Of a DNA stretch of 64,000 nt, positions 24,602 through 32,667 are shown piece after piece (positions within the stretch are counted from its first letter, which is position 1; every line of letters starts with the position of its first letter). The stretch is from positions 1,240,001 to 1,304,000 of the forward strand of contig NZ_CCDL010000001.1 of NCBI RefSeq assembly GCF_000724085.1. Reading direction: 5' to 3'. This DNA is from Oceanobacillus manasiensis (GTDB lineage Bacteria > Bacillota > Bacilli > Bacillales > Amphibacillaceae). Under the pieces are notes generated by a model that saw only the letters and a program-made list of their open reading frames with translations, was not told the DNA's origin and ran no database searches. Made by a program: the position numbers and the translations under genes.

Positions 24602-24781
24602 TTATTGAAAAGTGAAGCAAGCAGAATAAATTAATGGAAACTTTTTCTGTTTGCGAAATTCTTTAAGCACCCTTTGCTTGAGTGAGACCGTCTTCAAATC
24701 TAAGATCTCATGTAAATTTGCTTGTATATAAAAAAGAATAGGGATAATAACTTCCAACTGCTTATTTTTGATAGCATTCAT
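24602..24781 (-). CDS. Small basic protein, unknown (59 aa)
   Basis: ATG 24781 follows GAAAGG at good spacing and reads 59 codons to TAA at 24602. The N-terminal half is hydrophobic/helical (L-E-V-I-I-P-I-L-F-Y-I-Q-A-N-L-H-E-I-L), the C-terminal half basic (F-R-K-Q-K-K-F). It is not recognised and could be a stub of a longer gene. It is the only coding candidate in the 24487-25086 stretch, which otherwise holds the alkylation-repair gene scrap at 24923. Confidence 0.4.
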   Translation of the reverse strand: MNAIKNKQLEVIIPILFYIQANLHEILDLKTVSLKQRVLKEFRKQKKFPLIYSACFTFQ

Positions 24782-24922
24782 TAAATTTACCTTTCATTAT
24801 TAGTTTACCAAACATTATAATACATTTCTTGACTATTCTTGCTTTTTAGTGAAACACTAGATATTTTTAAAATACAAGTAGGTATAGACTGCTAGGGGGA
24901 AAGGTGAATTTTTAGCTGAGCG

Positions 24923-24970
24923 ATGCCGGAGTTCATTATAATTGAAGTTAACAAACGAAAATAATAATTA
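24923..24970 (+). pseudogene. 3' fragment of a third alkylation-repair-like gene
   Basis: The last 13 codons (P-E-F-I-I-I-E-V-N-K-R-K, TAA) and following bases match the ends of the genes at 18877 and 23423 (P-E-F-I-R-I-E-V-N-K-R). No upstream portion survives. The sequence after it also resembles the flank of copy 2, so it is a true remnant of a duplicated block. Confidence 0.75.
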
Positions 24971-25086
24971 GTTACATCTGAAAAAGATATAGAAAGGAGG
25001 CGTGGGATACGTAATAGATTTCCGAACCTACAGTTACTTGAAGGTAGAAGTAATGGTAGCAAAAATGATATGCGACTAGTCGATTA

Positions 25087-26163
25087 TTACAATGGGGAAT
25101 TATTCCTTTTAAGTTCAACTTTTCCAATAGTAAAGTAAAATGGCGAAGGGAAAGGCGGAAGTTCTCTTTTTATTAATTTTGACAAAGAAATAGTCAACCA
25201 GTTACGTTTTTGGTGTAGCCCGGTAAAGAATAGATATAAAGTATCTTGATTATGTTCGGATTCACCATAGTAACCGTTAGGATATCCAATTCCATTCCTA
25301 TACCATTCCAGACCTTCATCACAATCCAAGATTAACTCAGGTACACGAGACCAGTTTTCCCGGTCTCCATTCGGTTTGGAACCTTCCAATAACCACAAAC
25401 CTTGTTTAGGAAATGGTTGCCTACCATATAAATTTGTACTTCTACAAACAGCCATTTCATACCCGCCCCTATTAGATTTATGGACAGTTGCATCGTAGAA
25501 ATTCTCATCTTCAGTAAATAATGTTTTAGGTTGAGACCAGTTGTGTAAACCATCATCGCTTTCTACATATTTAACACTATATTGAGGGGTCCCCTTCTTT
25601 CCAGTTTCTTGCCTTGTCGTTACATACCACATTCTCCATTTCCCCTCGATATAGCTTACTTTTGGTTCAAGAACATTGATGCTCTCTGTCGTTCCCACTA
25701 GAACTGGTGTTGGATGACGTTGCCAAACACCTCCTCTTTTTTCTATCAGTCCAATTGAATAAGGGGATGTATTATCAACCACTTTTCTTGAGCCTCTTCC
25801 TGTATAATACACACGTTCCACTATATCCCCATTTGCATCTATTCCAGAAGCATAAAATGGTGTATGAAAACCAAAGTAATCCCAACTCCCTTTCTTTGAA
25901 TTTTCCACTATTGGATTTGCCATACTTGGATTCCCTGATTTAGTCGTAATTCGCCATTCATTAGAGCTGAGCGTTTTCCCTTCAGGAAGGCTAGCTGTAA
26001 AAACATTATTCTTAAAATTAGTCTGAAACCCGCCAATAAACATCCACCATTGGTTTTGAATTTTTACAACATGTGGATCGCCTAAACCTAATACGTTATG
26101 TATACCACCATAGCCATCTAGTTGATCAAAGAGCTTGATTGGCTCATTTACTGTAAAGTTCAT
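25087..26163 (-). CDS. Five-bladed beta-propeller, GH43/GH62-like hydrolase fold
   Basis: 358 residues with no signal peptide. The repeated pattern of blade strands (G-D-P-H-V-V-K-I-Q-N-Q-W-W-M-F-I-G-G; E-P-K-V-S-Y-I-E-G-K-W-R-M-W-Y-V; Y-D-A-T-V-H-K-S-N) is that of GH43/GH62/GH32/GH68-type beta-propeller glycosidases and related DUF proteins. A candidate first-blade Asp (G-D-P-H) and a Glu (L-E-P-K) are in plausible places, but the full GH43 triad cannot be assigned by eye. Activity may therefore be glycosidase or an uncharacterised relative. Starts at ATG 26163 behind GAGGGG. It stands alone, inserted between two pieces of a decayed duplication. Confidence 0.6.
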   Translation of the reverse strand: MNFTVNEPIKLFDQLDGYGGIHNVLGLGDPHVVKIQNQWWMFIGGFQTNFKNNVFTASLPEGKTLSSNEWRITTKSGNPSMANPIVENSKKGSWDYFGFHTPFYASGIDANGDIVERVYYTGRGSRKVVDNTSPYSIGLIEKRGGVWQRHPTPVLVGTTESINVLEPKVSYIEGKWRMWYVTTRQETGKKGTPQYSVKYVESDDGLHNWSQPKTLFTEDENFYDATVHKSNRGGYEMAVCRSTNLYGRQPFPKQGLWLLEGSKPNGDRENWSRVPELILDCDEGLEWYRNGIGYPNGYYGESEHNQDTLYLFFTGLHQKRNWLTISLSKLIKRELPPFPSPFYFTIGKVELKRNNSPL

Positions 26164-26350
26164 ATGGAACCCCTCTTTTTTAAAACGATTATTTGTATCA
26201 TTTCCATAATGTACTTAATTAAACAGGTGCAATAATTTAAGCGGTTTCTTTCAATACGTAAATCTTTAATGAGCAGTATAAGTTTGAGTAGTGCTAAAAT
26301 GAAAGTTTCATTTTAGGGAGAAACTTATATATAAGAGCCTCTCCAATATA

Positions 26351-26527
26351 AATCCATAACGGAGGATCCATTTGCGATGAAAGACTATTTTTTACTCATT
26401 TTAGTTTCGACTGTGAAATATTTGCACATTTTACGATTGACAATGAATCAGCATTTAGGAAGATAACGGACATGCATATTTTCATTTTTTTGATCCAAAT
26501 GGTAATAAACTTCAAGCACACTGGTAA
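26351..26527 (+). pseudogene. Degenerate copy of the VOC gene at 23557
   Basis: The bases from TAACGGAGGATCCATTTGCGAT onward track 23660-23934 with two large internal deletions, ending at the same G-N-K-L-Q-x-H-W TAA. The homology continues about 70 bases past the stop through the (decayed) terminator. Confidence 0.85.
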
Positions 26528-26672
26528 GATGAGGTTATGTGATTTAAGTAGATTGATAGGCATTATAACAAAGTTTAGGGCGATAACCAATAAAGGGTAC
26601 AAAGCTACTACGCATTCAATTGTTTCATTAGGCTGTTTTCGTAAAATTTGTTGCTTTTTCTTATAACTATTT

Positions 26673-26701
26673 TTGATTAATAGGAACAATTGTTCTATAA
26701 T
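26673..26701 (+). promoter_or_regulatory. Promoter of SAP gene copy 2 with LexA-like operator
   Basis: -35 TTGATT (26673-26678), 17-base spacer, -10 TATAAT (26696-26701). The spacer contains GAACAATTGTTC (26684-26695), a perfect palindrome in the same position as in copy 1 and close to the LexA/DinR consensus. Confidence 0.7.
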
Positions 26702-26730
26702 GGAAATAAGTGTATATGGAGGTGGGAAAT

Positions 26731-27300
26731 ATGAGACCAAGCCTAACAAGAGATATTAGTGTAAGTAGTTTTAAAGAATTCTATTGGTTGAAAGAAGAAT
26801 TACAATCGTTTTGCAAAGAAAATGGAATAAGTGCTTCTGGTTCAAAAATAGAGATTTCTGATAGAATTGAAACCTTTCTTCTAACGGGAGAGGTAAAAAA
26901 GCCAATTAGAAAATCAAAGGTAAATAATAAGTCGGAGCCACAGGTCGATTTAAGTCTTAATACGGTTATTTCGGATAACCATCGTTGTAGTCAAAATGTA
27001 AGAGCCTTTTTCAAGTCAGTTATCCCTAATTTTCATTTTTCTACCTATATTCAAAACTATTTTAAAAACAACAATGGGAAAACGTATCGAGATGTTGTAG
27101 ATGCTTGGTATAAAGAAGAAGAACGAAAGAAAGACCCATCATACAAGAAAAAAATCGCTCCTCAATTTGAATACAATCAATTTATTCGTGATTTTTTTGC
27201 CGACTCTAACAATCAAGGGAAAAGTCGTGAGGAAGCAATTGAAGCCTGGAACCACATCAAAAAACTCCCAGGAAGCAATAAATATAAGTCTAATAATTAG
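26731..27300 (+). CDS. SAP-domain protein with DUF6434-like C-terminus, copy 2
   Basis: 189 residues from ATG 26731 (GGAGGTG upstream; longer in-frame start 26710 rejected). Same length and domain order as the protein at 5690-6259: SAP-like helix-loop-helix at about 15-52, DUF6434-like region at about 75-185. Differences are scattered conservative changes, so both copies have been kept as proteins. The gene ends TAG directly against a TTA that is the stop of the IS1595 remnant on the other strand, the same junction as in copy 1. The LexA-like box in its promoter suggests DNA-damage control. Confidence 0.75.
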   Translation: MRPSLTRDISVSSFKEFYWLKEELQSFCKENGISASGSKIEISDRIETFLLTGEVKKPIRKSKVNNKSEPQVDLSLNTVISDNHRCSQNVRAFFKSVIPNFHFSTYIQNYFKNNNGKTYRDVVDAWYKEEERKKDPSYKKKIAPQFEYNQFIRDFFADSNNQGKSREEAIEAWNHIKKLPGSNKYKSNN

Positions 27301-27475
27301 TTAGGTACATCTCAACATTTCAACTTTGATTTTCGACAGGCAGAAGCAAGTATTTGTTTGACTCTTTCATCAATTGCTACTTGCTTGCCTATTTCAAGCC
27401 AACGGAACCAGTTGAGGTAATTATCTAAGTATATGGTTGCCACCCTTTGAAAACGTTCCATCCAACCCTTCATAT
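27301..27475 (-). pseudogene. IS1595-family transposase C-terminal remnant
   Basis: Minus-strand reading gives K-G-W-M-E-R-F-Q-R-V-A-T-I-Y-L-D-N-Y-L-N-W-F and ends F-D/I-D-E-R-V-K-Q-I-L-A-S-A-C-R-K-S, matching the C-terminus of the remnant at 5110-5689. Everything upstream of the K-x-W-M block is gone. Convergent with and abutting the SAP gene. Confidence 0.8.
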
Positions 27476-27661
27476 ACATCTTTCTACATACTTGAACGCC
27501 TCTTAAAACCCCATTATATCAACCTTTTAAAAATGTGTTTAAGAAAGCAACAATCTATATGAATACAGCCTTTCATTAAATGAAAGGATAAACTGACTCT
27601 AACCTTAAGTGATTGGCATTTTCCCTTTTTATTTAGTTTGACACATCCCCAGATACATAAA

Positions 27662-27696
27662 CAAAAAAAGGTGGACAGCCAATTGACTGTTCACCT
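27662..27696 (-). terminator. Terminator of luxS
   Basis: On the minus strand AGGTGAACAGTC and GGCTGTCCACCT pair around AATT and are followed by seven T. Confidence 0.8.
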
Positions 27697-27703
27697 CTCA
27701 TTC

Positions 27704-28174
27704 TTATTCTTCATTAAATACGATATGCCATTCTGATCGTTTAGCAAGAAATTCTTCTGCTAATGCTTTAGCGCCTTCTAGGCTATGGCTTGCTGCCCAC
27801 CCGCATTGCACTTCATTACATGCTGGCACTTCTGTTGCTTCTAAAATATCTTTTAGCGTTGCTTCAACGGCATCTAATACTTCATCGTAGTTATCATGAT
27901 TAATAACTGATAAGTAAAAACCTGTTTGACATCCCATTGGGCCTAAATCAATGACATTACTATGATGGTTGCGGATATTCTCAGCCATTAAATGTTCTAG
28001 TGAATGGAGTGCAGGCATTTCCATATACTCCTGGTTTGGTTGTTTTAGACGAAGGTCGTATTTGTGAACAACGTCTCCGTTTGCTCCAGTTGTTGTGCCT
28101 GCTAGACGAATATAAGGTGCTTTCACTTTTGTGTGATCAAGATTAAAACTTTCTACGTTCATTTTTTTAACCAT
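27704..28174 (-). CDS. luxS: S-ribosylhomocysteine lyase
   Basis: 156 residues from ATG 28174, which has AGGAGTGG upstream; the longer frame to 28219 has no site. Cleaves S-ribosylhomocysteine to homocysteine and the autoinducer-2 precursor DPD in the activated methyl cycle. Metal site H57-S-L-E60-H61 and C124 (E-V-Q-C-G-W), catalytic Cys82 in G-C-Q-T-G are all present. Full length for the family. It lies 85 bases downstream of an NhaC-family transporter gene with a SAM riboswitch, so both belong to sulfur amino acid metabolism. luxS has its own terminator; the short gap suggests possible co-transcription. Confidence 0.97.
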   Translation of the reverse strand: MVKKMNVESFNLDHTKVKAPYIRLAGTTTGANGDVVHKYDLRLKQPNQEYMEMPALHSLEHLMAENIRNHHSNVIDLGPMGCQTGFYLSVINHDNYDEVLDAVEATLKDILEATEVPACNEVQCGWAASHSLEGAKALAEEFLAKRSEWHIVFNEE

Positions 28175-28259
28175 GTTTTCCACTCCTAATATTATGATTT
28201 TTTCAGAATTTATATACATTTTACCAGATTTGGGGTTTCGTTACGCTATTTTTCCATTT

Positions 28260-29564
28260 TTATGAGCTGGCTTTCTTTTCTTTGAATTTAGGGAAGCCAA
28301 TTAGAATGGCAACAATTCCACTTAGGATGATTGCAATCGGGTAGAAAGAATATGGCAAGATGCTTATTGGTGATATAGCTGCTAAACCTGATACTGCAAG
28401 CATTTGACCACCGTATGGGACGAGTCCCTGCCATCCACCAGCAAATATATCAAGTATACTTGCTGATTTTCTAGGATCAATATTGTATTCATCTGAAATA
28501 TTTTTTGCTAATGGGCCTGTGACGATAATGGAAATGGTGTTGTTGGCAGTTGATATGTTAGTTGCACTTACTAAACCTGCAATACCAAGTTCCGCAGCTT
28601 TTTTCGTTTTGATTCTACTCGTTACAAAGTTTAATAACCACTGAATCCCACCATTATGTTGGATGATTCCAATCATACCACCGATTAATAGGGCAACGAT
28701 TGCGATATCCTCCATGTTCAGGATTCCCTGAGAAACAGCTTGAACGAAACTACTCAACGTATACGAACCGTCTACTAAACCAATGATACCGGCAAAAACG
28801 ATTCCGCTAATTAATACAACTAACACATTAACACCAGCTAATGCGGCAATAAGTACCCCTATATAAGGTAAAACCTTAACAAAATCATACGAGTAAACGC
28901 CTATGGTATCAATTTGAGCTCCAGCGGTAATAGTCCATAAAAGAATCGCTGTAACGATAGCTCCAGGTAGCACAATGAAAAAGTTCGTTTTAAATTTATC
29001 ACTCATTTTTGTTTTCTGTGTCCGGACTGCTGCAATGGTTGTATCGGAAATCATCGATAAGTTATCACCAAACATTGCACCACCCATAACGGTGCCCATG
29101 GCAAGCGCTATCGGTATGCCTGTTTGTTCCGCGATCCCAATTCCAATTGGTGCTAGTGCAGCCACTGTACCCATCGATGTTCCCATTGCAACAGAGATGA
29201 AACAACCAACCACAAATAGTCCAACCATTAATAGATTAGGAGGAATAACCGATAAGCCCAAGTTGACGGTAGCGTCGACAGCACCCATGTCCCTAGCTGT
29301 TTGAGCGAATGCACCAGCCATTACAAAAATAACAGCCATTAAAATAATATTTGGGTGTCCTGCCCCTTTCGCAAATATCTCAATTTTATTAGACAATTTT
29401 TCTTTTCTATTCATGGCGAGGGCAAAAGCTGATGCGATAATAATCGCAACATTTAGTGGCATATTGGAGAAGTCTCCAGAAATAATACCAGTACCAATAA
29501 ATAGCGATATAAAAATAAATAATGGAAGTAATGCAAAAAGGTTACCTTTTTTCACAGTAGCCAT
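28260..29564 (-). CDS. NhaC-family transporter under SAM riboswitch, probable methionine transporter
   Basis: 434 residues from ATG 29564 (AAAGGAGGG upstream), about 11 transmembrane helices. NhaC Na+/H+ antiporter superfamily features: M-G-T-S-M-G-T-V-A-A-L-A-P-I and G-G-A-M-F-G-D-N-L-S-M-I-S-D-T-T-I-A-A, then A-N-N-T-I-S-I-I-V-T-G. The transcript leader carries an intact SAM-I riboswitch (29789-29893) and terminator. S-box-controlled NhaC homologues have been proposed as methionine transporters (MetT) in comparative studies of methionine regulons. I therefore read it as a methionine or related sulfur amino acid symporter rather than a housekeeping antiporter. That is inference from regulation and from luxS next door. 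Confidence 0.8.
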   Translation of the reverse strand: MATVKKGNLFALLPLFIFISLFIGTGIISGDFSNMPLNVAIIIASAFALAMNRKEKLSNKIEIFAKGAGHPNIILMAVIFVMAGAFAQTARDMGAVDATVNLGLSVIPPNLLMVGLFVVGCFISVAMGTSMGTVAALAPIGIGIAEQTGIPIALAMGTVMGGAMFGDNLSMISDTTIAAVRTQKTKMSDKFKTNFFIVLPGAIVTAILLWTITAGAQIDTIGVYSYDFVKVLPYIGVLIAALAGVNVLVVLISGIVFAGIIGLVDGSYTLSSFVQAVSQGILNMEDIAIVALLIGGMIGIIQHNGGIQWLLNFVTSRIKTKKAAELGIAGLVSATNISTANNTISIIVTGPLAKNISDEYNIDPRKSASILDIFAGGWQGLVPYGGQMLAVSGLAAISPISILPYSFYPIAIILSGIVAILIGFPKFKEKKASS

Positions 29565-29735
29565 CAAATATACCCTCCTTTGATTTGTTTTTGCTTAGTG
29601 GATACTCATGAAACAGGTACCCTTGCGGTGAAAGTCTTTATAGATTCGGTAATTAGAGGTAGGTCGATTAAAACCGGCTTTGCCTGATAACACCGACATC
29701 CCCCTTTTGCAAAGCTTGTACTTTATTAATCAAAT

Positions 29736-29766
29736 AAAAAAACCTCTTCTTTAACAAGAAGAGACC
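29736..29766 (-). terminator. Riboswitch-controlled terminator
   Basis: CTCTTCTT and AAGAAGAG (29744-29751 and 29756-29763) form the stem; on the minus strand a T-run follows. The first-transcribed arm is also complementary to the 3' strand of the aptamer's P1 helix, as required for a SAM-off switch. Confidence 0.85.
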
Positions 29767-29788
29767 TTAAAACGTCACCGTTAAAATA

Positions 29789-29893
29789 CTCTTCTTATCT
29801 TCAAGCGTTACGCTTCTGGAATTGGCACATTACTCTTAAAGAGCTGTTGCCGAGGTATCGTAGGGCCAGTCCCTCCACCTCTCTGGATAAGAA
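29789..29893 (-). promoter_or_regulatory. SAM-I (S-box) riboswitch
   Basis: Minus-strand sequence has the S-box order: P1 strand TTCTTATC, AGAG-GTGGAGGGACTGGCCC, then ATACCTCGGCAAC, GTGCCAATTCC-AGAAGC, and the closing P1 strand GATAAGAAGAG. The closing strand can pair either in P1 (SAM bound, terminator forms) or with the terminator's first arm. High SAM should switch off the NhaC-type transporter gene. The remaining leader (29568-29735) and 29894-30162 hold no gene. Confidence 0.95.
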
Positions 29894-30162
29894 AATTCGC
29901 GATATGTAATTTGTAGAATTAAAGATACACGAAAATGATTTAGCCGTCAAGAAGGAATTCTAAAATGAATCCACATATTTTATAGTTGAAAGAAAAATAT
30001 ATAACCACTGATCTAACGGTCACCTCAAAATTTAAAAGTGGTTTCAGTTGGACTCTATATGATTATTTAAGAGCCCATTATGGTTACTGGCATAAGCTTG
30101 TCCCGGAAGAATCCTTATTGGTTAGATGAATAGAAAACAGTTTAAATTTAAGAGGTATATGA

Positions 30163-30267
30163 ATGGGTACTACTGTAGCAATGATTTGTGGGATTTCCGG
30201 AGGCTTAAATATAATAACAATTTTTCTACTATATAACATGAAAAAAATGCTAAAAGAACAAGAGTAG
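30163..30267 (+). CDS. Possible 34-residue membrane peptide
   Basis: ATG 30163 behind AGAGG (spacing about 8). The peptide has one hydrophobic helix (A-M-I-C-G-I-S-G-G-L-N-I-I-T-I-F-L-L-Y) and a charged tail (K-K-M-L-K-E-Q-E). Size and layout fit small membrane peptides, but no family was recognised. Confidence 0.35.
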   Translation: MGTTVAMICGISGGLNIITIFLLYNMKKMLKEQE

Positions 30268-30411
30268 TTAAGAAGTACTTTTGTTACTGGAATTTTATAG
30301 AAAAACAGATAATTTATTGCTCTTTTGTTGTACAATTTAGAAGTTGATGCAAAATCAAGTAAATATTATTCTTATGCAATTAAAGATAGTATTAGAAAAG
30401 GGTGGATTTTT

Positions 30412-30666
30412 ATGATAGTTGGGGTTGATCCGTTTATTTTACAATTAGTAATAATACCTTTTATTGTTATAGGGTTAGGCCTTTTGGGCGCTTTTATTAC
30501 TAAAAAAATTACATTAGGAGTCATCATTACTTTAGTAGCAAATATTTTGTTGGAATTAATATTATTTGAGGGGGGATTATCCAGTTGGAGTATTATCTTC
30601 CCTGTTATTACGTTAATTATTTTACTGTTTTTTGCACAATGGTTTAAATCTCAAGGAAAAGGATAG
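30412..30666 (+). CDS. DUF2651-family small membrane protein
   Basis: 84 residues from ATG 30412, which has AAAGGGTGG upstream; the longer frame from 30325 has no site. The start D-P-F-I-L-Q-L-V-I-I-P-F-I-V-I-G-L-G-L-L-G-A-F and the block S-W-S-I-I-F-P-V-I-T-L match DUF2651, three-helix Bacillus membrane proteins (YbeC-like naming varies) of unknown function. Single-gene unit. Confidence 0.75.
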   Translation: MIVGVDPFILQLVIIPFIVIGLGLLGAFITKKITLGVIITLVANILLELILFEGGLSSWSIIFPVITLIILLFFAQWFKSQGKG

Positions 30667-30827
30667 TTAAATCGAAGATAGGACTTATATATGTCATAGT
30701 CAACATATCACCTAAAAAAGGCGTAGTAATTCAAGAAATTTGCTTACTTACTTTTAATTAAACTTCATCGTTCTGCATTTTTCTTGTTACAGAAAAATTA
30801 CTAAAGAAGAAATGCTAATGCCAATTG

Positions 30828-30857
30828 AGCCCCTCTGCAGTTTGTAGGGGGCTTTTT
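30828..30857 (+). terminator. Rho-independent terminator
   Basis: AGCCCCT and AGGGGGCT (one bulged G) with TTTTTT after; about 160 bases past the DUF2651 gene. Confidence 0.7.
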
Positions 30858-30911
30858 TCATAGAAGGAGGTTAGTAGATTCAAAAAACGTTTAGTTTTTA
30901 GAGCGAAACAA

Positions 30912-31091
30912 TTATTTTTCACCCGATTTGTTTTTTTTAGATGTTGGCAAGCTTATTAGCCAATTAAAAAATGTAGCGACCATTGAGAAAATTAATATTT
31001 CTAATATATCTAGGTTGTAAAAAGGAAGTGTGAGATTCAGAATCAAAGTAACACCAAATACTACTATGAAAAATATAATGTGTCTTAGCAT
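30912..31091 (-). CDS. Small two-helix membrane protein (59 aa)
   Basis: ATG 31091 has GAGGTGAATAA upstream and 59 codons follow to TAA. Two hydrophobic segments (I-I-F-F-I-V-V-F-G-V-T-L-I-L and I-L-E-I-L-I-F-S-M-V-A-T-F-F), basic tail (S-K-K-N-K-S). A well-supported small gene with an ideal ribosome binding site; family unknown. Confidence 0.65.
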   Translation of the reverse strand: MLRHIIFFIVVFGVTLILNLTLPFYNLDILEILIFSMVATFFNWLISLPTSKKNKSGEK

Positions 31092-31186
31092 TTATTCACC
31101 TCATTCAATCTAAAAAATGATATAACTCTTGTGCCGCAAAATGGCCCGATTACAGCATTTAAAACAACAATTGTTTTGCTATTTGT

Positions 31187-31330
31187 TTACTTTATCTCTC
31201 CTGGTCTGTTCAATATGTGCATATAAGATTTTTCTTCAAATAGTACATAGATCTCCTTCATCATAATACGTTTTCCTTCAAAAATAAAACCATCAAGTAA
31301 GTACGAAGTATGTGGATTGGCATAGCCCAT
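31187..31330 (-). CDS. Possible small ORF or gene fragment (47 aa)
   Basis: Minus-strand frame M-G-Y-A-N-P-H-T-S-Y-L-L-D-G-F-I-F-E-G-K-R reads to TAA at 31187. Composition looks coding (amphipathic, no bias), but the only site, AAGGGA, is about 20 bases upstream, so this may be the 3' part of a lost gene. Not recognised. Confidence 0.3.
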   Translation of the reverse strand: MGYANPHTSYLLDGFIFEGKRIMMKEIYVLFEEKSYMHILNRPGEIK

Positions 31331-31469
31331 TTTATGTTAAGTGATGATATCCCTTGCGAATGTCCTTTATGTGCTACGCATTCCTGGGTGAGGGGTGACG
31401 GGTGTATGTATTACTAGCTTTATAGAACTATTGATTAATCAATAGGTAAAAGCGGCTCGACCATCCAAA

Positions 31470-31501
31470 AAGAGCAACGCCAACATATCAGCGTTGCTCT
31501 T
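31470..31501. terminator. Terminator of the AraC/GyrI-like gene
   Basis: AAGAGCAACGC and GCGTTGCTCTT form a perfect 11-bp stem, 10-base loop. On the minus strand it is followed by TTTTGGATGG. Confidence 0.75.
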
Positions 31502-31517
31502 CATTGGTTGAAATGTT

Positions 31518-32387
31518 TCATGATTCTTTTTTCTTTACTGGAATCCAAACTTCACTATACGCGTAATCCTTTTTCTGTTCGTCCATTTTAGTAAACGAAA
31601 AGGTTGGGGCAGGGATGACTTCATAATCGGAAGAGGGAAGCCATTCTGAATAGGTCTTTGCCATGGTTTCTTGTAGTGTTGATGGAAACGGCCCTTCGTT
31701 AGGAAATATCGCCCATGTACAGGCATCAACTGCTACTTTATCTAATTGATTACTGACTTTATTTTCCGTTGTTAATACACCGATTAAGTGTGTTAAATCG
31801 CCTTCTTCTTTTAAAAACTGAGCATCAGCATCATAGGATGCATTCACAATTTCATACGGTTCTATATTTTTTAGTGCATGCATTTCTTCCTTTTGCTTTT
31901 CCGTTATGCTCTTAGCCAGCTCGACAATCGCGTCATTAACACCTTCAAATTGCATCTGCACCCGTTTACTTACACCAACTAAGTTGAATGCGGGCTTTTC
32001 TTCTATTCTAAATTCCATCGTTGTTCCTCCTTTAACTGTTATGACAAACGTGAACTTCGGAAACGTTTTGCTTACTCCTTTTTTCACTACCTCTGAAGGT
32101 AAAAAACCATTCCACTTTTTAAATGCTCTGGTAAAGCCATCTACTGACTGATATCCATATTTAAAAGCAACATCTGTTACTTTTTCACCTTGTAATAATT
32201 CTTTATTTGCCTCTGATAATCTTCTGTTTTTTATATACTCATTTAGTGTCATTCCTGCAAGGTAAAAGAATATTTTTCTAAAATGATAGTCTGAAACCCC
32301 AGCATAATCAGAAATCGTTTCAAGCGACAAATCATCTGTTAACCGTTCTTCAATATATTCAATGACTTGGTTTAATTCTTTTAACAC
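31518..32387 (-). CDS. AraC-family regulator with GyrI-like effector domain
   Basis: 289 residues. N-terminal AraC DNA-binding domain: L-S-L-E-T-I-S-D-Y-A-G-V-S-D-Y-H-F-R-K-I-F (first HTH) and V-T-D-V-A-F-K-Y-G-Y-Q-S-V-D-G-F-T-R-A-F-K-K-W (second). The C-terminal half (about 125-289) is a GyrI/SOUL-like ligand-binding domain starting M-E-F-R-I-E-E-K-P-A-F-N-L-V-G-V-S-K-R. Such Rob/BmrR-like two-domain proteins sense small hydrophobic or cationic molecules and activate efflux or detoxification genes. The target is unknown; the divergent ABC exporter operon starts 280 bases away and is a candidate. Confidence 0.9.
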   Translation of the reverse strand: MLKELNQVIEYIEERLTDDLSLETISDYAGVSDYHFRKIFFYLAGMTLNEYIKNRRLSEANKELLQGEKVTDVAFKYGYQSVDGFTRAFKKWNGFLPSEVVKKGVSKTFPKFTFVITVKGGTTMEFRIEEKPAFNLVGVSKRVQMQFEGVNDAIVELAKSITEKQKEEMHALKNIEPYEIVNASYDADAQFLKEEGDLTHLIGVLTTENKVSNQLDKVAVDACTWAIFPNEGPFPSTLQETMAKTYSEWLPSSDYEVIPAPTFSFTKMDEQKKDYAYSEVWIPVKKKES

Positions 32388-32667
32388 GTTATCCCTCCTT
32401 TCTGTCTATATGATAGCAAAGTAGTATTTCAATTACTCGACATGTTTTACGTAATAAATATCGATTCGTTAATATTGGCAGAAGGGTAAGGAAAAATGGT
32501 AAGCAGTAGGTAATAGGACAAGTTGGAACAATAGGAAGGTTTTATGGTTTTGAAGCATGTAACAAAGAGTATAATAAACACTCTAGTTATTCATTACATT
32601 TGTAACTACCCCGGTAATACATAAAAAAATTATGATGATAATATGAAGTGTTGAAGGAGGATATTTT

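Noticed and set aside
30667-30830. Search for RNA elements between the DUF2651 gene and its terminator
   Set aside because: No riboswitch-like or tRNA-like fold was recognised.
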